Translations under genes and position numbers: made by a program
The notes under the pieces: model-generated
Told to the model about the DNA's origin: nothing
Databases searched by the model: none
Seen by the model: only the letters and a program-made list of their open reading frames with translations
Assembly (NCBI GenBank): GCA_028583405.1
Contig: CM053243.1
Span: 37,076,281-37,140,280 of the forward strand
DNA: 64,000 bases
Direction: 5' to 3'
DNA from: Pogonophryne albipinna
Lineage: Eukaryota; Chordata; Actinopteri; Perciformes; Artedidraconidae
Part shown: piece after piece, positions 1 to 12,561 of the stretch
How the letters are laid out: each line of letters begins with the position of its first letter
Position numbering within the stretch: the first letter of the stretch is position 1

Positions 1-431
1 CACACACTGTTATTTACTCAACAATAACACATAATTATCCTTGTGTTTTTTTATTTGTTTGATTAATAAACACAAGTTGGAGTCCGTCAGGACCGAGGGT
101 CGGAGCAGCTCATAGTAGTTGCTTTAGAGAATATTACACCCGGAAGTAAGTATTCTCTCCGCTTCGCTTGACAAACCCTGTGATAGTCCTCAAGCTCTGT
201 GATTGGATGTTTGAGTGTGCGCCGAGGGTTACGCCGAGGGTCGAACAACACTTTGAAATGGGATGGAACGGCAGACTGTCCAAAACTGGATTTGAACGGG
301 TCCACCCCGTCCCCAGAACTACACATGCTGGCTATTGTGTGTTTTGCAACATGTTCTATGGCACGTCTCTACTGGGAATTGTAGTTTTAAAAAGACGTTT
401 TCGTATTTCCCATAATAAGAAGTTGCCAGTA
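1..431. promoter_or_regulatory. Possible promoter-like segment at the left edge
   Basis: A GC-richer stretch than its surroundings. It holds an ETS-type core (CCGGAAGT, about 140-148) and, on the minus strand at about 371-386, the motif ACTACAATTCCCAG, which matches the well-known ZNF143/STAF promoter element. Both are typical of TATA-less housekeeping promoters. No convincing first exon could be assigned, and short open frames here show no recognisable domain. It may serve a gene outside the window or be a repeat remnant. Confidence 0.3.
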
Positions 432-824
432 TTAAAGGTGGGGTAGGTAATTTTGGAGAAACCAGCTCGAGTGCGCTAGAATTTCAAAATACACTACCGG
501 AAAAAATCTGCCACTTCCTTACAGAGCCCCTCCTCCAACACACACAAACGCGCACATGACCAATGAGGGCACGAGATAAGTTTGTGCACAGATGGAAGGC
601 TGACAGGCAGGTAGGCCATCCAGTTATTTTAGCCAGGCCGGCTAAAATGATTGGTCGTGCTTTTTACAGCGCCACGGCTTCCACAGATGAATTTTTTTTT
701 TTATGTATTTTTTGTCAAAGCACTTCAGATATTCATTGCTATCGGGATGTTAAGAGCATTCCATGCAATATAACAAAAAGTGTATCTCGAGCCGGTTTCT
801 CAAACTTACCTACCCCACCTTTAA
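432..824. mobile_element. piggyBac-like MITE, copy 1
   Basis: The element begins TTAAAGGTGGGGTAGGTAA and ends with its inverted complement, giving terminal inverted repeats of about 38 bp (432-472 against 785-824). Both ends carry the tetranucleotide TTAA, the target used by piggyBac transposons. The interior has no transposase, so this is a non-autonomous element. A diverged relative lies at 5052-5696. Confidence 0.75.
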
Positions 825-3800
825 ACTGTGTACATCCCTGGAGGTTTAGGGGATAGGAAACACTCAAATTTAAAACATATAATTAATAAATGGGTGAAAA
901 TTGCTTGTGCCCATACTGGGCAGCATTAATATATACCCACATGACAGCTAAGGTCAGAAGAGCTTTATTTAACAGCTGGTCTTATGTCTATGACCCCTCC
1001 TGTTGTTAATTGATAAGCCTGAAACATGCACTTGTCAAGGTTCAGAGGCAAATATGGCAGTAACCATCGATCATCTTAAGATAAGATATAATTTATTGAT
1101 CCTAAGTTGGAAACATTTGCGTTACATCAGCATGTGTAACAGTTGTAAATATGCAGTGGTGTTTATTTGTAAATCATTTAGTATAATCACACAAATTTTG
1201 TGTTTTATATTTAAATAATTCTGTGTTCTTTATTTATTGATTGTTCAATACCTGACAAGTTCGGAGATGAAAAACCTGGGTCGCAGGTTCCTCAACAGTG
1301 CATTACAAGACATCTATCAATATGTGTATACCTCCACCATGAAACTGTCGTATTCTGCACATTTCTTATACTATCTACATACATCTTATAAGAGTATAAT
1401 ACGTAGGCTATAATATCAGTTAAAATAAGTGCTTAAACATACAGTAGTTATATTGCAGGAAAGCAATATATTAGTACTTTGTCAGGCTTAATATTTATAC
1501 CCCCAAAGCTTTTTTCTTATTCAAAATAAGACCTTAACCTAAAGTATTATTTCATGTTTAAATAAAGCCTTATTAGTTTGTCTGTCTGTGTCTCCTATTA
1601 ATATCTAATAAGAAAAATAATAAAATTCAATAACGTGCTTTAACCACCAGGTGTCCCTTTCTATCAGCTGTGCACCGTTATGGTGTAAATATACCAATAT
1701 ACCGATTGGATCAAATATAAAAGTCAGCCGAATTAGTATTGATACTGCAAGGAGACTTATATTGTGAAGAGAAATTTAAGATTTTGTTTAATTGCTGATA
1801 TATTTATGATCCACGTCACATATTCAGTTTCGGCTGCAGTTCTTCCTGTTTGTCTAGAAGTCTTCTCACCAGGGCTCTATAAATAGCAAACTACGGCAGA
1901 TATGTAATATTTAATGCAGCCGAACCGTGTATTACAATGCCGTTATGTGATGACCTTCAAAGAGAAAAGCAAGCACACTCGGAATAAAGTATTATTTAAA
2001 AAATTTTTTTAGGATTTCACATCAACAGGAAGTCCGGTTAACTAAAATGTCCATGCGGAACAATACCCCAACCCATAGATCCGTGGGTGAATAATGTCAA
2101 TCGCCACATTACACACATCCCTTCACATTTAAATTTTAATTTACATGTATTTCGTGAGGCCTTCTAAAATGTTTTAAAATATAATTAGGGTTGTAGTTGA
2201 AGAGTTTGTAACGGACAACGGCACGTCCATTAATTCCACAACCACATACATGGATTAACATCGATTTAATACATTAATGTAGCCTTTGTTTCTGCTAAAA
2301 GAGGTGTCGACCAGCTGGGGCAACAAGAAAATCGGCGAAATCGAGTGTGACTATTAAAAAATAAATTATTATTATATTAATATTGACAATAACAACCGAC
2401 CGTCGGGGAGCGTTCTCATGGCGTCTATTATCAACGCTATGGGAGGTCTGACTCGCCGCCGCCGATGGGAATACATTGCAATCAGTTGAAAGCTCTTTGC
2501 GTCCGTTTATGAAGCTGAAGGAGACTCTCCGCGTCACAACTGCACGCCATAGGACCCTGACCAAGCGTCGCTATTGGACTATCAGGGAGTGAGACTGTGT
2601 TGTTCCACAGATTCTGAATCTGTCACATTTGTACAGTAGCCAAGAAAGGATAAACACAACTCTTCATTACTGGAAGTCCATTGTGGTTTTCTAACAATAA
2701 AACTGCATCTACAAAGAGCAGAAAGATCTGGAGGATACCACCCCTATTGTTTTGCATTCAGTGGCTAGTCTCCACAGTCTTGTACAGGCTCAGAGGAGGG
2801 GTAATCAGTTGCTTGAAATCTGCAACTGCAATGCTTGATGGCGCCAAATCCTAGAACCCTGTCCCTTAAGTACAATTTAGAGGTACTTGTGCATTGATCA
2901 TTATAATTTCATGGTACTTTATTCTTCTATTTTGCTACACCACAGTTGTGAGCTCACAGCTTAGTTGTTAGCAGTAGGCTAAACTATTTTCAAAATGTTC
3001 TCTCCATCTCTGATATTGTAGCTAGTAACAGCCTAGAACCACAGTTTGTCATCTCTAAGGGCTGAACAGGCGTTAGTTTACAAAAAACCGATGTTTAGTC
3101 TCAGAATTGTCACTGTATAAAGTGGTGCAGTAATAAGTTAAACACGGAGAAGACCTAGCATTTTAACACTTCCAGTTCCCTCGTCTTGAAGTCAATGGTT
3201 TTTTTAACGTGTTTTGTGGAAAGAAGCCTGGAATAATGTCTGTATTTAACAAAAGCGTACAATATTTTCTTGTACAGGCTCAGAGGAGAGGTATTCAGTT
3301 GGTTGCAATCTGCAACTCCTAGAACACTGTCCCTTTAAGTACAATGTGGAGGTACTTGCACCTTAATTATTACCATTTTATGTTACGTTATACTTCTACT
3401 CCACTATATCTCAAAGGCAAATATTGTACTTTTCACTCAACTACAGTAATATGACAGAGTAACTTTGCAGATTTAGGTAATTAATACAATGTATTATCAA
3501 CTCATTAAATGTGTCTCCTTTTCACAACTACTTCCATAAGCGTTGTATTCAGAAATGGAGAATGCACCATTATTGCCTTGGAATAAAGTGTACACACTGT
3601 TTCCCATTTGAACAGTTATCACGTCTCCCCCTCTTTTCTGACTGCAGGCTTTTCACCTGAGGCACATCAGTGTTATTCAATGAGTTTGCTATCCGCCCCG
3701 AGCGCATAATTTCTTTAAAAACATCTCATAACGTTGTGAAAGTTTAATTTGAAATGTTCGTATTTCCCGAAGATAGCTGGTCACTGTAGTTTTTAGGCAA

Positions 3801-5051
3801 ACAAACAGAAGGAAATGATGCATTTGGTGCTCTAGTGAGTATTTGTGGCAGCAGGACAGTGTATGTGGGACATAAGCTGCTGTGTGTGCTCATGGCAATG
3901 AAGGAACATGTCACGCAGTGTGGCTGATTAATGGGTTTTATTAGCTATTTGACAATAATTGGAGTCTGTGGCACAGAAGAAGAAGTTATATCAGGCTGTA
4001 AAATGTGAATCACGTCTCCAGTCTTAAAATGTAACTGTGTAATCTGTTAATGTTGTTTTCACCAAAAAGGAACACTGCTTTGATTCATCATTGCATTAAT
4101 AGGGTGAATGTGTAAGCAAACAATTGCCTATTTACACAGACAGCAGGCACCATGAGCATTCATTAAGAGGTACGTCTCTCATTAGTCACTACATGATCTA
4201 TCACAATCCAATCTTCAATCCCCTGTTCCTGTCTCCTTTAACTGGAGGAAATATCTGTCTCTTTAGCTGCTAACGTCTGTCTGCCATTTGAAACTCAAAC
4301 TGCCATGTTTGTACAGTTGGCTACTTACAGAAAACCCTGTGTGTGGGTGGTGCCAGAGGCTATGGTGTACCTGGTACCAGCTCACAACAACTGTATTGCT
4401 ATAACTGTGCTGGGATGTGTTTCCTCTGGGTTACATCACAAACCTCTAGATTTTAGGTTGCTCATACCACCATGAAATGCTCAGAGTACTGAGTGAGTGG
4501 TGTCAGTGGAGAAAAGGTTCTTGCTCAAGGGTACATAATGTATAAGTCTTACTTTTTGAGGGTTGAGAAAATACTGATCCTCCTTTATCTCTGCAGACTC
4601 TCCAAGCCAGAGGACGAGATCTGACAGCACTCTTTGATTTGCATTCACTATAATAGACTTATTGAGTACAGCTGTATGGGAAAACTTGGATACATCTGAT
4701 TTACATGGAATATTTAGTCTGTCGTGAATTTTATGATTTTATTTATTGCCCAATAGAATTGATTGAATGTTTATACAAAGTACGTTACAGTAGTTGAATC
4801 CAGAGAGCCCCCATCTTTATGTGTGGTGTCAAAAAACCAAAAATACAGTCATTTGTGGTTCGTTAATGCAGCTCTTTTACTATGGTGGGTGGGTTAGTTT
4901 AATCCTGCATTTCTATGTGGGAAAATGATGATACCAACAGCTGAAATACAGCACACATAACAGCCAACAAGGCCTGACATTTGGAAGAATAATGTAATGG
5001 ATAGAGAAAAACAATTGTTATAGTCTTAAAACAGAAGCCTCTTCTTGCCCT
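825..5051. other. Intergenic stretch without a recognised gene
   Basis: AT-rich sequence without a recognisable coding exon, RNA gene or complete transposon. A CpG-rich patch at 2395-2590 is listed separately. A phrase beginning CTTGTACAGGCTCAGAGGAG occurs near 2779 and again near 3271, which shows a short internal duplication of about 90 bp. Confidence 0.5.
2395..2590. other. CpG-rich patch of unknown nature
   Basis: An island of CG dinucleotides in AT-rich DNA. Both strands carry short open frames: 89 codons on minus (2295-2564) and an open run of about 45 codons on plus that ends near 2592. No domain is recognisable in either. It could be an unmethylated regulatory island, a decayed gene fragment or part of a repeat. 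Confidence 0.25.
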
Positions 5052-5696
5052 TTAAACGTGGGGTAAGCAGTTTATTTTTGGCCCCATTGGGCAAAATTCC
5101 ATATTAAGCTTTTGACGCATTTTCATTCAAAGTTGTCTAATACAAAACAAGACTCCTGCCGCTCCCAGTTCATTTTTATGGCTTTAGAAAATCTAGCCTT
5201 TGGAGAAGACTTCACACACTGGTCATTCCATTCGGAGGTCTTTCTAACCCTAACCCTATTGGCTGTTTGACTCATGCAGATGTGCATGCACGTCAATTCA
5301 GATGTTGAAAGCCTGTTTCACGGCAGAATATCCTACAGGAAAACTTACCTAAACTACAAAGCAACCCAAAAAAGGAAGACAGACTTTTAACAAAAACATT
5401 CTGAAATGATCTGCAAGCATTTCAGAGATGGAGAGAGAATGGTGTAGCCTTCTGCTAGCCACAGCTGTCAGCCTTGGGCTAAAGTCAGCAGAATGCTAAA
5501 TAATAAAGCAGCATTTTCTCTCCATCTCTAAATGAGTTTAACCTTTTGCTAACCGCTTAGCCATAGCTGCTAATCTATCAGCCACATATCCTCTCAATCT
5601 CCTACTTTGCTGATATTGTAGCTAATGCTTTGAATCATAGCATGTCATATCAAAGGGCTTTACAGGACTTTTAAAAGCTGCCTACCCCATCTTTAA
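5052..5696. mobile_element. piggyBac-like MITE, copy 2
   Basis: It starts TTAAACGTGGGGTAAGCAG and ends CTGCCTACCCCATCTTTAA, an imperfect inverted repeat with TTAA at both ends, like the element at 432-824. The length is 645 bp and there is no transposase coding sequence. It is older or more diverged than copy 1, since several terminal positions differ. Confidence 0.65.
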
Positions 5697-8600
5697 ACTG
5701 GTAAAAGCATTATTAAGTTTGTAGACACTGAAATAACTGAATGATTTTCTGAAAGAGCCCTTAAATACAAAATGGCATGGAAACAGGAGAATGACCTTTC
5801 CAAACTGTTGACATTTTGAGATCACAAGATTGGCTATAGCTGTGGCTGTTGCGGCCATTTTGTACCAGACAAAGACCACTTGGCTGGCTACTCCAGCGTC
5901 TTTTACAACTATAAGTGTATTTTGGTTGAGACTCATTGTGTGTATAATAATGGTTCCAAAAGACATTGTAGAAGTTAATAATAATAATCAATAGCTGGGG
6001 CAATTTGATTCAAATTCCCAGTCACTGATTATTTTTTCTTGCATCTTGAGTTGATTCGTCAAATTGCCCCAGCTATTGATTATATCTTTACTTTTACAAT
6101 GTCTTTTGGAACCATTATTATATAAGATGTTGTCTTTGACACTTTGAGCACTCCTTAAAGAAAGGTCTACCAAATGTATTCCAGTATTTAAGTCTGAGCA
6201 TAAAAAAAACCCAGAATTCAGCATCATTCAACCTTGCTGCCTGACTTCTATCACATAAAAGGCCTGGTTTTAAAAGTGAAAATAAATTGTATATTTTAAG
6301 TCGACAACAACAAAAGATGAATTGATATGATTAAATGATTGTGTGATGTTTTACGCAGCTGGTCTTAAATATGGTTCTTGTAGTAATAATATGTTCCTTC
6401 TATTGTCATGAAAAACAGCCCAACACCAGGAGTACACAGTATATAGACTGTTGTGCCCACGGACCATCACTCAACAATGTGGTTTAGACACCAGCCCTCA
6501 CAGTCCACATATGATCCACCGTTCGAATACAAGTGCTGTAGAGTCTGCACTGTATCTAAACTCAATAAATCATTTTGCACCTTGAGTTGAAGTGCCTCTT
6601 TAGCTACTGATCACTGCAATATAAATCAGACCTAAAGGAAAATAAAACTCAATAAATTATGTTCTTTTCCCCCTCGTTGACTGATTTGGTATTCACCGTA
6701 GAGAGAGACTCCTGAATCTACCACAGCATGATGTGAGTATTATCTTTGAATAACAATTGCTTGATATTATGTGCAGAGTGAAATGTGTGAAATTGTGTTT
6801 GGTTATGAGGAATAAATAGGACTGAAATGAAAAGATAGATTAGTGACAGTGTAAGCAGATATGGAATTTTAAATCAATGGATAAATAATAATTGATCTAT
6901 GAATAAAAAAAGGCTGCACCAGACATTTTAAGAAGCACGTTTTTTAAGGAAAACATTCATGTATTTGATCTATCTTGGCCCTGTGCACCTGTGCAGGTTT
7001 GGACGTCAGAAATGTTTCACAGGAAGTAACTTGGGTGATGCATTACATTGGAAAGCGTGTAACCACTGCACCGCTAAATCACTGTGAAGTTTCACTGAGA
7101 CTCTGCAGCAGAGGTTTAGGAAAACAGCCTGAATCCTGTTTGACAGCTCTGCAGCAAATACTTAAAAATGGTCCCTTCTGGGTGAGTCACATCTCCAGCT
7201 GTGATGGAGAGAGAAAGATGCAGAAAATACAGAGGAGAGATCATCACAAAGAATAAACACAGAGGAGTAAACAGAAAGAGAGGGGCAGACCATCTGAACA
7301 TGCCTACGTACATGTCTATAAGGTTATTTACTTTTTCATGTCTTTGGAAATTCTGCAAATGACTCAGACAGGAGGTGGTACCTGGAGGGATAGAATCACA
7401 CAGCAGAGTGAACATTGGTGAATGGAGGAAGCTGAGAGCAGCTGGAGTACTGAAAGTGTAAACAGAGTCAGATGTTTGACATTGCTGCACTGAGGCTGGG
7501 TCTGAGGTTACACAAATGAATGACATGCAATTTCCCACTTGTTTACTTCTGGCCACATTTTTTTACACAAACACTCCATTGTTAACTCGCCACGAAACTG
7601 TTGCAAATGTATTTAAAGGGGAAATATTATGCCTTTTTAAGATTCATACTTTCATTTTGCATTTCTACTACAACATGTTCACATTCTCTTGTTTTCAAAT
7701 AACACATCGTTTTTCCGAAACTGTCACTCTGAATAGACCTGTTATCATCCTCTGTCTGAAACGCTCATTTTTAGCACCGGTCTCTTTAAGTCCGCCTCCC
7801 GAAAAGAAACTGTCTCTAATTGGTTGTGAACAAGGTTTCAATTGTAGCTCTCAAGGTGGAGGTTCTCAGATGTGAGCCTTCACGTTATTTGGAAGGGGAA
7901 ACAAATCTGTTTTGCTGGTTGACTCCCTACTTTTTACTTACACATATACTGAATAGGTGTTTTTATTTGGGTTAAACCATTAGAGATTCACTATATGTCA
8001 AATATACAATGTTTGCCGGTGATTTTTTAATCAGCAGAGTATGAAATATATATATTTTTTCAAACAAACTTTTTTTAACATGTCAACCTTTTGTGAAACA
8101 GTGGTGGTTCTAGATCAATTTTACAGGGGAGCCCTAGCTCAGTGTCACGGGGCCACTGTACCCTGTTTGCCCACTCCCCAGCAAGAACTGCCCATAGTGT
8201 TTATTTAAATCTGTTCCGGATGGCCCAGGTGAAAGTCTGCAGTCAGAAGGGAGAGAGGCATGACGTGGTAATCGTTCAAATGTGGTAAAGTGCATGCACT
8301 CCAAGGCACTAATGTTAATGCCATTGTCTTGTAAATAAAAAGTAATAATATAAGTTAAGTAAAGAATTGTAACTGCCTACTCTCTCTGCACCAAAGGTTA
8401 TGAGGCTCCAGACTCCAAACTGACGCCTGAAATCTGCTCATAATTCAAAAGAAAAAGCATCAAATATACTCCCAATATCACTAGCACCACTTAAAAACCA
8501 ACTCTCACAACATGTATAGACTTGCAGTAATAAGAAAGGCAGACTTGAATACTAAGGACCCTTGACACGACCTGCACTCCTCTCAGCTACTCCCATCAGG

Positions 8601-9494
8601 CATCTGCTCCAGAGCACTTCGGGGCCAAAAGAGAACTTACATAAACGATTTAATCCCCTCCGATATAACCGAATTAAACTCTGCCGGATAGACTGCCAAT
8701 ACTTCTTCCTGCAGATTTGAACACCTGCTCTTATTTATGTATGGCATTGTTAGTGTTTTTATGTTAATTCAAGGCCCTGGTTGGAAACTAATTTGGGGAG
8801 CCAATGCAGAGGACACTGCTGTCTAAAATATCATTGTATTTTGCAGAATGAAGACTCCCCCTAACTGTTACCAAACTCTGGTGTCAACAAATCACATCTA
8901 AGAAGTACTTTCCTGCAATTACATGTACAAAAAAAAAAGCCTTTCCATTATCTCTGTTTTAATAACATTATATAAAAAAAGTTAGAGAATGTTAAACTTC
9001 TCTGTCACAGCAGTGCTGACTCCAGCACTCGTCTCTTTCCATACTTATCTCCATATGGCGATGCTTGTGCTCAGGCAGAACAAATAACCCACAAAGTAAA
9101 AAAAAAAGATCAAGCATGATGTCTACACCAATATATAAAAAAGGCCTAAATATTTAATGAATGTTATATTCAGGGAGCAGAGATGAGAGGAAATGACGGT
9201 AGAGAATTGGATGATGACATGCAACAAAGACCGTAGGAAAGAATCAAGCTGGAGACATTGCAATTACACGGTCAGCACGCCATGAAATCTGTCTAACCTT
9301 TTAATAACACATTTCTTGTAACGGAAATTGAATAAGGCATGTAGGGATGCGTATTATTAGGATTGTATCAATACTGTAGATTTCTTACCCAAACTTCTTG
9401 TCGGTTCCTATTGATTGCTGTGCTAAAAGAAAACGCTTAAAGAGTTTTCCAAGTTTGAATTGTTATTATGCTAATTTACAGGCTCATATTTGTA
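5697..9494. other. Intergenic stretch without a recognised gene
   Basis: No coding exon was recognised apart from chance open frames. It contains the foldback at 5943-6123. A terminal-repeat-like phrase (CAGTGGTGGTTCTAGATC, near 8099) has no clear partner end. A run at about 7612-7880 resembles a degraded dispersed repeat. Confidence 0.45.
5943..6123. repeat. Foldback inverted repeat
   Basis: Two arms of about 63-65 bp (5943-6007 and 6061-6123) are inverted copies separated by a 53-bp loop. They share TATAATAATGGTTCCAAAAG and ATCAATAGCTGGGGCAATTT, with a few mismatches in the middle. The structure could fold into a long hairpin. No coding content. Confidence 0.85.
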
Positions 9495-9645
9495 GTATAA
9501 ATCAACCCTGATTTGATGCTTTTGACAGTGATATAGGGGTCATTCTTTTAAATGTATTATATATATATATAATATAAAGCCTTTAATCACTTTATGACTT
9601 AATGTGTCCCCGAGGTCAATATTGCATTCTCTTTAAAGTTTCCAG
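9495..9645 (+). repeat. Dispersed repeat, copy A (pair with 16.82 kb)
   Basis: About 140 bp recurs at 16820-16957. Shared landmarks are GATGCTTTTGACAGTGATAT, then GACTTAATGTGTCCC and TCAATATTGC in the same order. The repeat lies just upstream of a copy of the GGGGCCCTATT MITE family at both places, so the two may belong to one larger element. Confidence 0.7.
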
Positions 9646-9757
9646 CAGCGTATTATAAAAAGTGTACAGTAAGACATCTTTGATTCAGATCAGCTTAAGT
9701 TCTTCATTAATTTCATCGTACCCTGTTTTTACATTAACTGAACAGAGAAGCATTTTT

Positions 9758-9972
9758 TTAAAGAGGACATTCTCGCTCATTTTCAGGTTTGTATTTGTAT
9801 TTTGTGCCTCTACTGTCACATGTCTCCATGCTTTAATGTTCAAATTAGAAGATGTCGTTCCCCTTAGCCTATCACATGTGTTTGAGGGCTAGCCAATAAC
9901 AGCGCAAGTGTTACATAGTGATGTCATTATGTTACAGAAGTAGTCCAATGGAGGCGTTTAAGGCACAAACCT
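9758..9972 (+). mobile_element. GGGGCCCTATT-family MITE, diverged copy
   Basis: Contains the family landmarks CTCATTTTCAGGTTTGTATT, TGTGCCTCTACTGTCACATG and CATGCTTTAATGTTCAAA, followed by GTGATGTCATTATGTTACAG. Compared with the copies at 21573-21836 and 56347-56665 it lacks clean ends. Non-coding. Confidence 0.65.
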
Positions 9973-11421
9973 AAGACTTAGGAGAAGAGACTGCGGTACT
10001 TTAGACTAAGGTTGCGTTCCGATAATCCAAAAATCAGCTCCTAAATTCTAACCCTATCTCCTATTCCTTGACCTCTGAGTGAAACGTCACGGGGTTAAGG
10101 GATAGTGGATAGGAGAATTCAAAAGGATTTAGGAGAAGAGACTGCGGTGCTTTAGAGAATCCGAATGCACTTTCACTATCCGACGTGTTTATGATGCGCC
10201 AGCGGACGTCATGAATGTGCGTCTGCTGCTGTGGGGAAACTATGGAAACTACAGTTTTCTATACAGCGGACTACAACATGGATGTTTAATAAGAACGACG
10301 GACTCATCTAGAGACTCTGCACCGTGCTCTGATGCTGTTGCTTTATGCTTTATGAACGTGGACAACAGAGAAACATATTCTTCATGACCAAAGTTGGAAT
10401 TGAAATAAAAAATGAAAGTGAAACTTATGCTCGTCACCCTCTCCCTCCGGTCCACATTAATACAAATGATCCCAATACGTATGATTGTATGAACTATGAA
10501 AAGATCTTAAAATCAATACAAATGTATTTATTATAAACGTTAGTCCTTAACATCTATCACTGTGTATATCATCATTCAAACATCTTTTAAAAGTTGAACA
10601 AACTCCACACAGCTCAGTCAAGACTGTGAAATGTTGACTTTATTTGATCATTTCAGTAAAAACAAAGCACTTTGGCAACTTACCACCTACGTTTTTAAAT
10701 GCTTAATGCATAAGTGCCGTAACTTTCATGATATAATTTCTCGGTCATAATCGGTTGTTTCCGTGAACGGCCGAATGTTGTGTGACGGCAAATGCTGCGG
10801 CTGCTTAGGAACCACTGGACCTCCCTTGACGAAAGGAGAGGAGAAAATGCTGCCCCACAATGCCTTGCAGCCGCAGCATTTGGCGTCACACAACAGTCGG
10901 CCGTTCACGGAAACAAACGATTATGACGGAGAAGTTATATCATGAAAGTTACGGTGCTTATTAAGCATTTTAAAACGTAAGTGGTGACCTGCCAAAGTGC
11001 TTTGTTTTGAACGTTCATCAGTATTATAATCAAAAAGAGAAATATGAACGTTAGTTTTCAGTGAAATGATCAAATAAAGTCAACATTTCACAGTCTTTAC
11101 TGAGCTGTGTGGAGTTTGTTCAACTTTTAAAAGATGTTTGAATGGTGATATACACAGTGATAGATGTTAAGGACTAACGTTTATAATAAATACATTTGTA
11201 TTGATTTTAAGATATTTTCATAGTTCATACAATCATACGTATTGGGATCATTTGTATTAATGTGGACCGGAGGGAGAGGGTGACGAGCATAAGTTTCACT
11301 TTCATTTTTTATTTCAATTCCAACTTTGGTCATGAAGAATATGTTTCTCTGTTGTCCACGTTCATAAAGCATAAAGCAACAGCATCAGAGCACGGTGCAG
11401 AGTCTCTAGACGAGTTTACAG

Positions 11422-12561
11422 CAGTGGCGAGAGGTCAGGGCCCTCTAGGCCCTCTGTGAGGGCCTAAGATATTCCAAAAAATAATATTTGAAAACATAAT
11501 TTATTTATTTATTTTTTAAATATGTTTTTGTTGTTACATTTTTCATTATTTTTACCAAAATAACTTGATTTAATTGTATTTAAAATAACATTTCCAAAGA
11601 AATAAATCCTTCGAATCTGCCTGTTCAGTTTCTGTTGGAATGTGAAGGGTTAAATGCCGTCTCTGCGCGTTATGTGAAGACGGGAGAGCTTGTTGGTCCC
11701 TCTCTACATCCACAGAGGGCCAGCTATAGTAACTCAACGAGAGAGTAATGTAAAATGACAGTACAATTGACCAATCATATCTTCCCTCTAAATGGGCGGG
11801 CTTTATTTTCGCGGGCTTTATTTTCGCGGACTTTATGACAAGTTCCGCCCGCTGTGAGGTCTTTGCAAGTGGTGCAGTGACGCATCCTAAAACCCGGAAG
11901 TAAGCTGCGCTCGGATTCCCTCGACAGAAGGCAATGGGATTTCTCCATAGGATTTTGGAAAATAGCTTGAAATAAGGTCTGTGGAAAACGAACCTGTTAG
12001 ATGCACGTTTTGTTCAGCCGGATAATATCCACGTGTCTACCCTACTTTTATTATTTTCGAATCATAAATCTAATCGATAGATTTATAATTAGCATATGTT
12101 CGTTCATGATGGCTCACTTCAGTGATAGTGATGACATCGTTGCAAAATTATTAACCGAGTCATTTTCAAGATTGAGTTACAATGATAAACTGGAGTGGCA
12201 AAGGATCAGCTGAATGACCCGCCATCAAGTGCTTCATCCAAAAGGACAGGAGGATGGACTTTGTGTTTAAGTGATTTGATCATCAAAGGTAGGCCGAAGT
12301 CATTTTCAATGTGGGCCGCCGTGCCGACTTAATTCATTTGTAATTGTCACTTGGCTGTGGGTGCCCTGTCATGATAGGTGTTTATATAAATGGTGTTGTT
12401 TTGTGTGGTAGAGGGTCGCTGTCATTGATGCGTTTTGCACCCCGGGCCGCTGTTTTGATATTCCGCTGAAGTATACGGTGTGACGTAATAACTCTTCTTT
12501 TTTTTCGAGGGAATGGGGGGGGGTCAGAGGGCCTAGGTAGAAAACTCACGGCTCGCCACTG
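11422..12561 (+). mobile_element. hAT-like transposon, 1.14 kb, inside the palindrome
   Basis: The ends are CAGTGGCGA and its complement TCGCCACTG. An 8-bp target duplication, GTTTACAG, flanks it at 11414-11421 and 12562-12569, which is diagnostic of hAT-type insertion. It sits in the right arm of the surrounding palindrome, whose left arm shows the empty site. A shorter relative in inverted orientation lies at 36139-36673. The interior keeps a short coding remnant at 12109-12213. Confidence 0.9.
12109..12213 (+). pseudogene. Transposase N-terminal remnant in the hAT element
   Basis: A 34-codon open frame begins with a methionine followed by an acidic serine/aspartate-rich start (MAHFSDSDD) and stops after KLEWQRIS. 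Its place inside a hAT element suggests the start of a transposase ORF. The C-terminal catalytic part is absent from this 1.1-kb copy, so it cannot encode a working transposase. Assignment rests mainly on context. Confidence 0.4.

Noticed and set aside
7116..7556. 146-codon minus-strand frame, the longest outside the two genes
   Set aside because: No recognisable domain, Ser/Leu/Phe-rich translation of AT-rich DNA, no intron or promoter evidence.
8099..8830. Possible further DNA transposon starting CAGTGGTGGTTCTAGATC
   Set aside because: I could not find a matching inverted end or target duplication, so the boundaries are unsupported.
10695..10945. Several 60-64-codon frames near the centre of the palindrome
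   Set aside because: They are mirror images produced by the inverted repeat and shift frame across the spacer; no support for coding.
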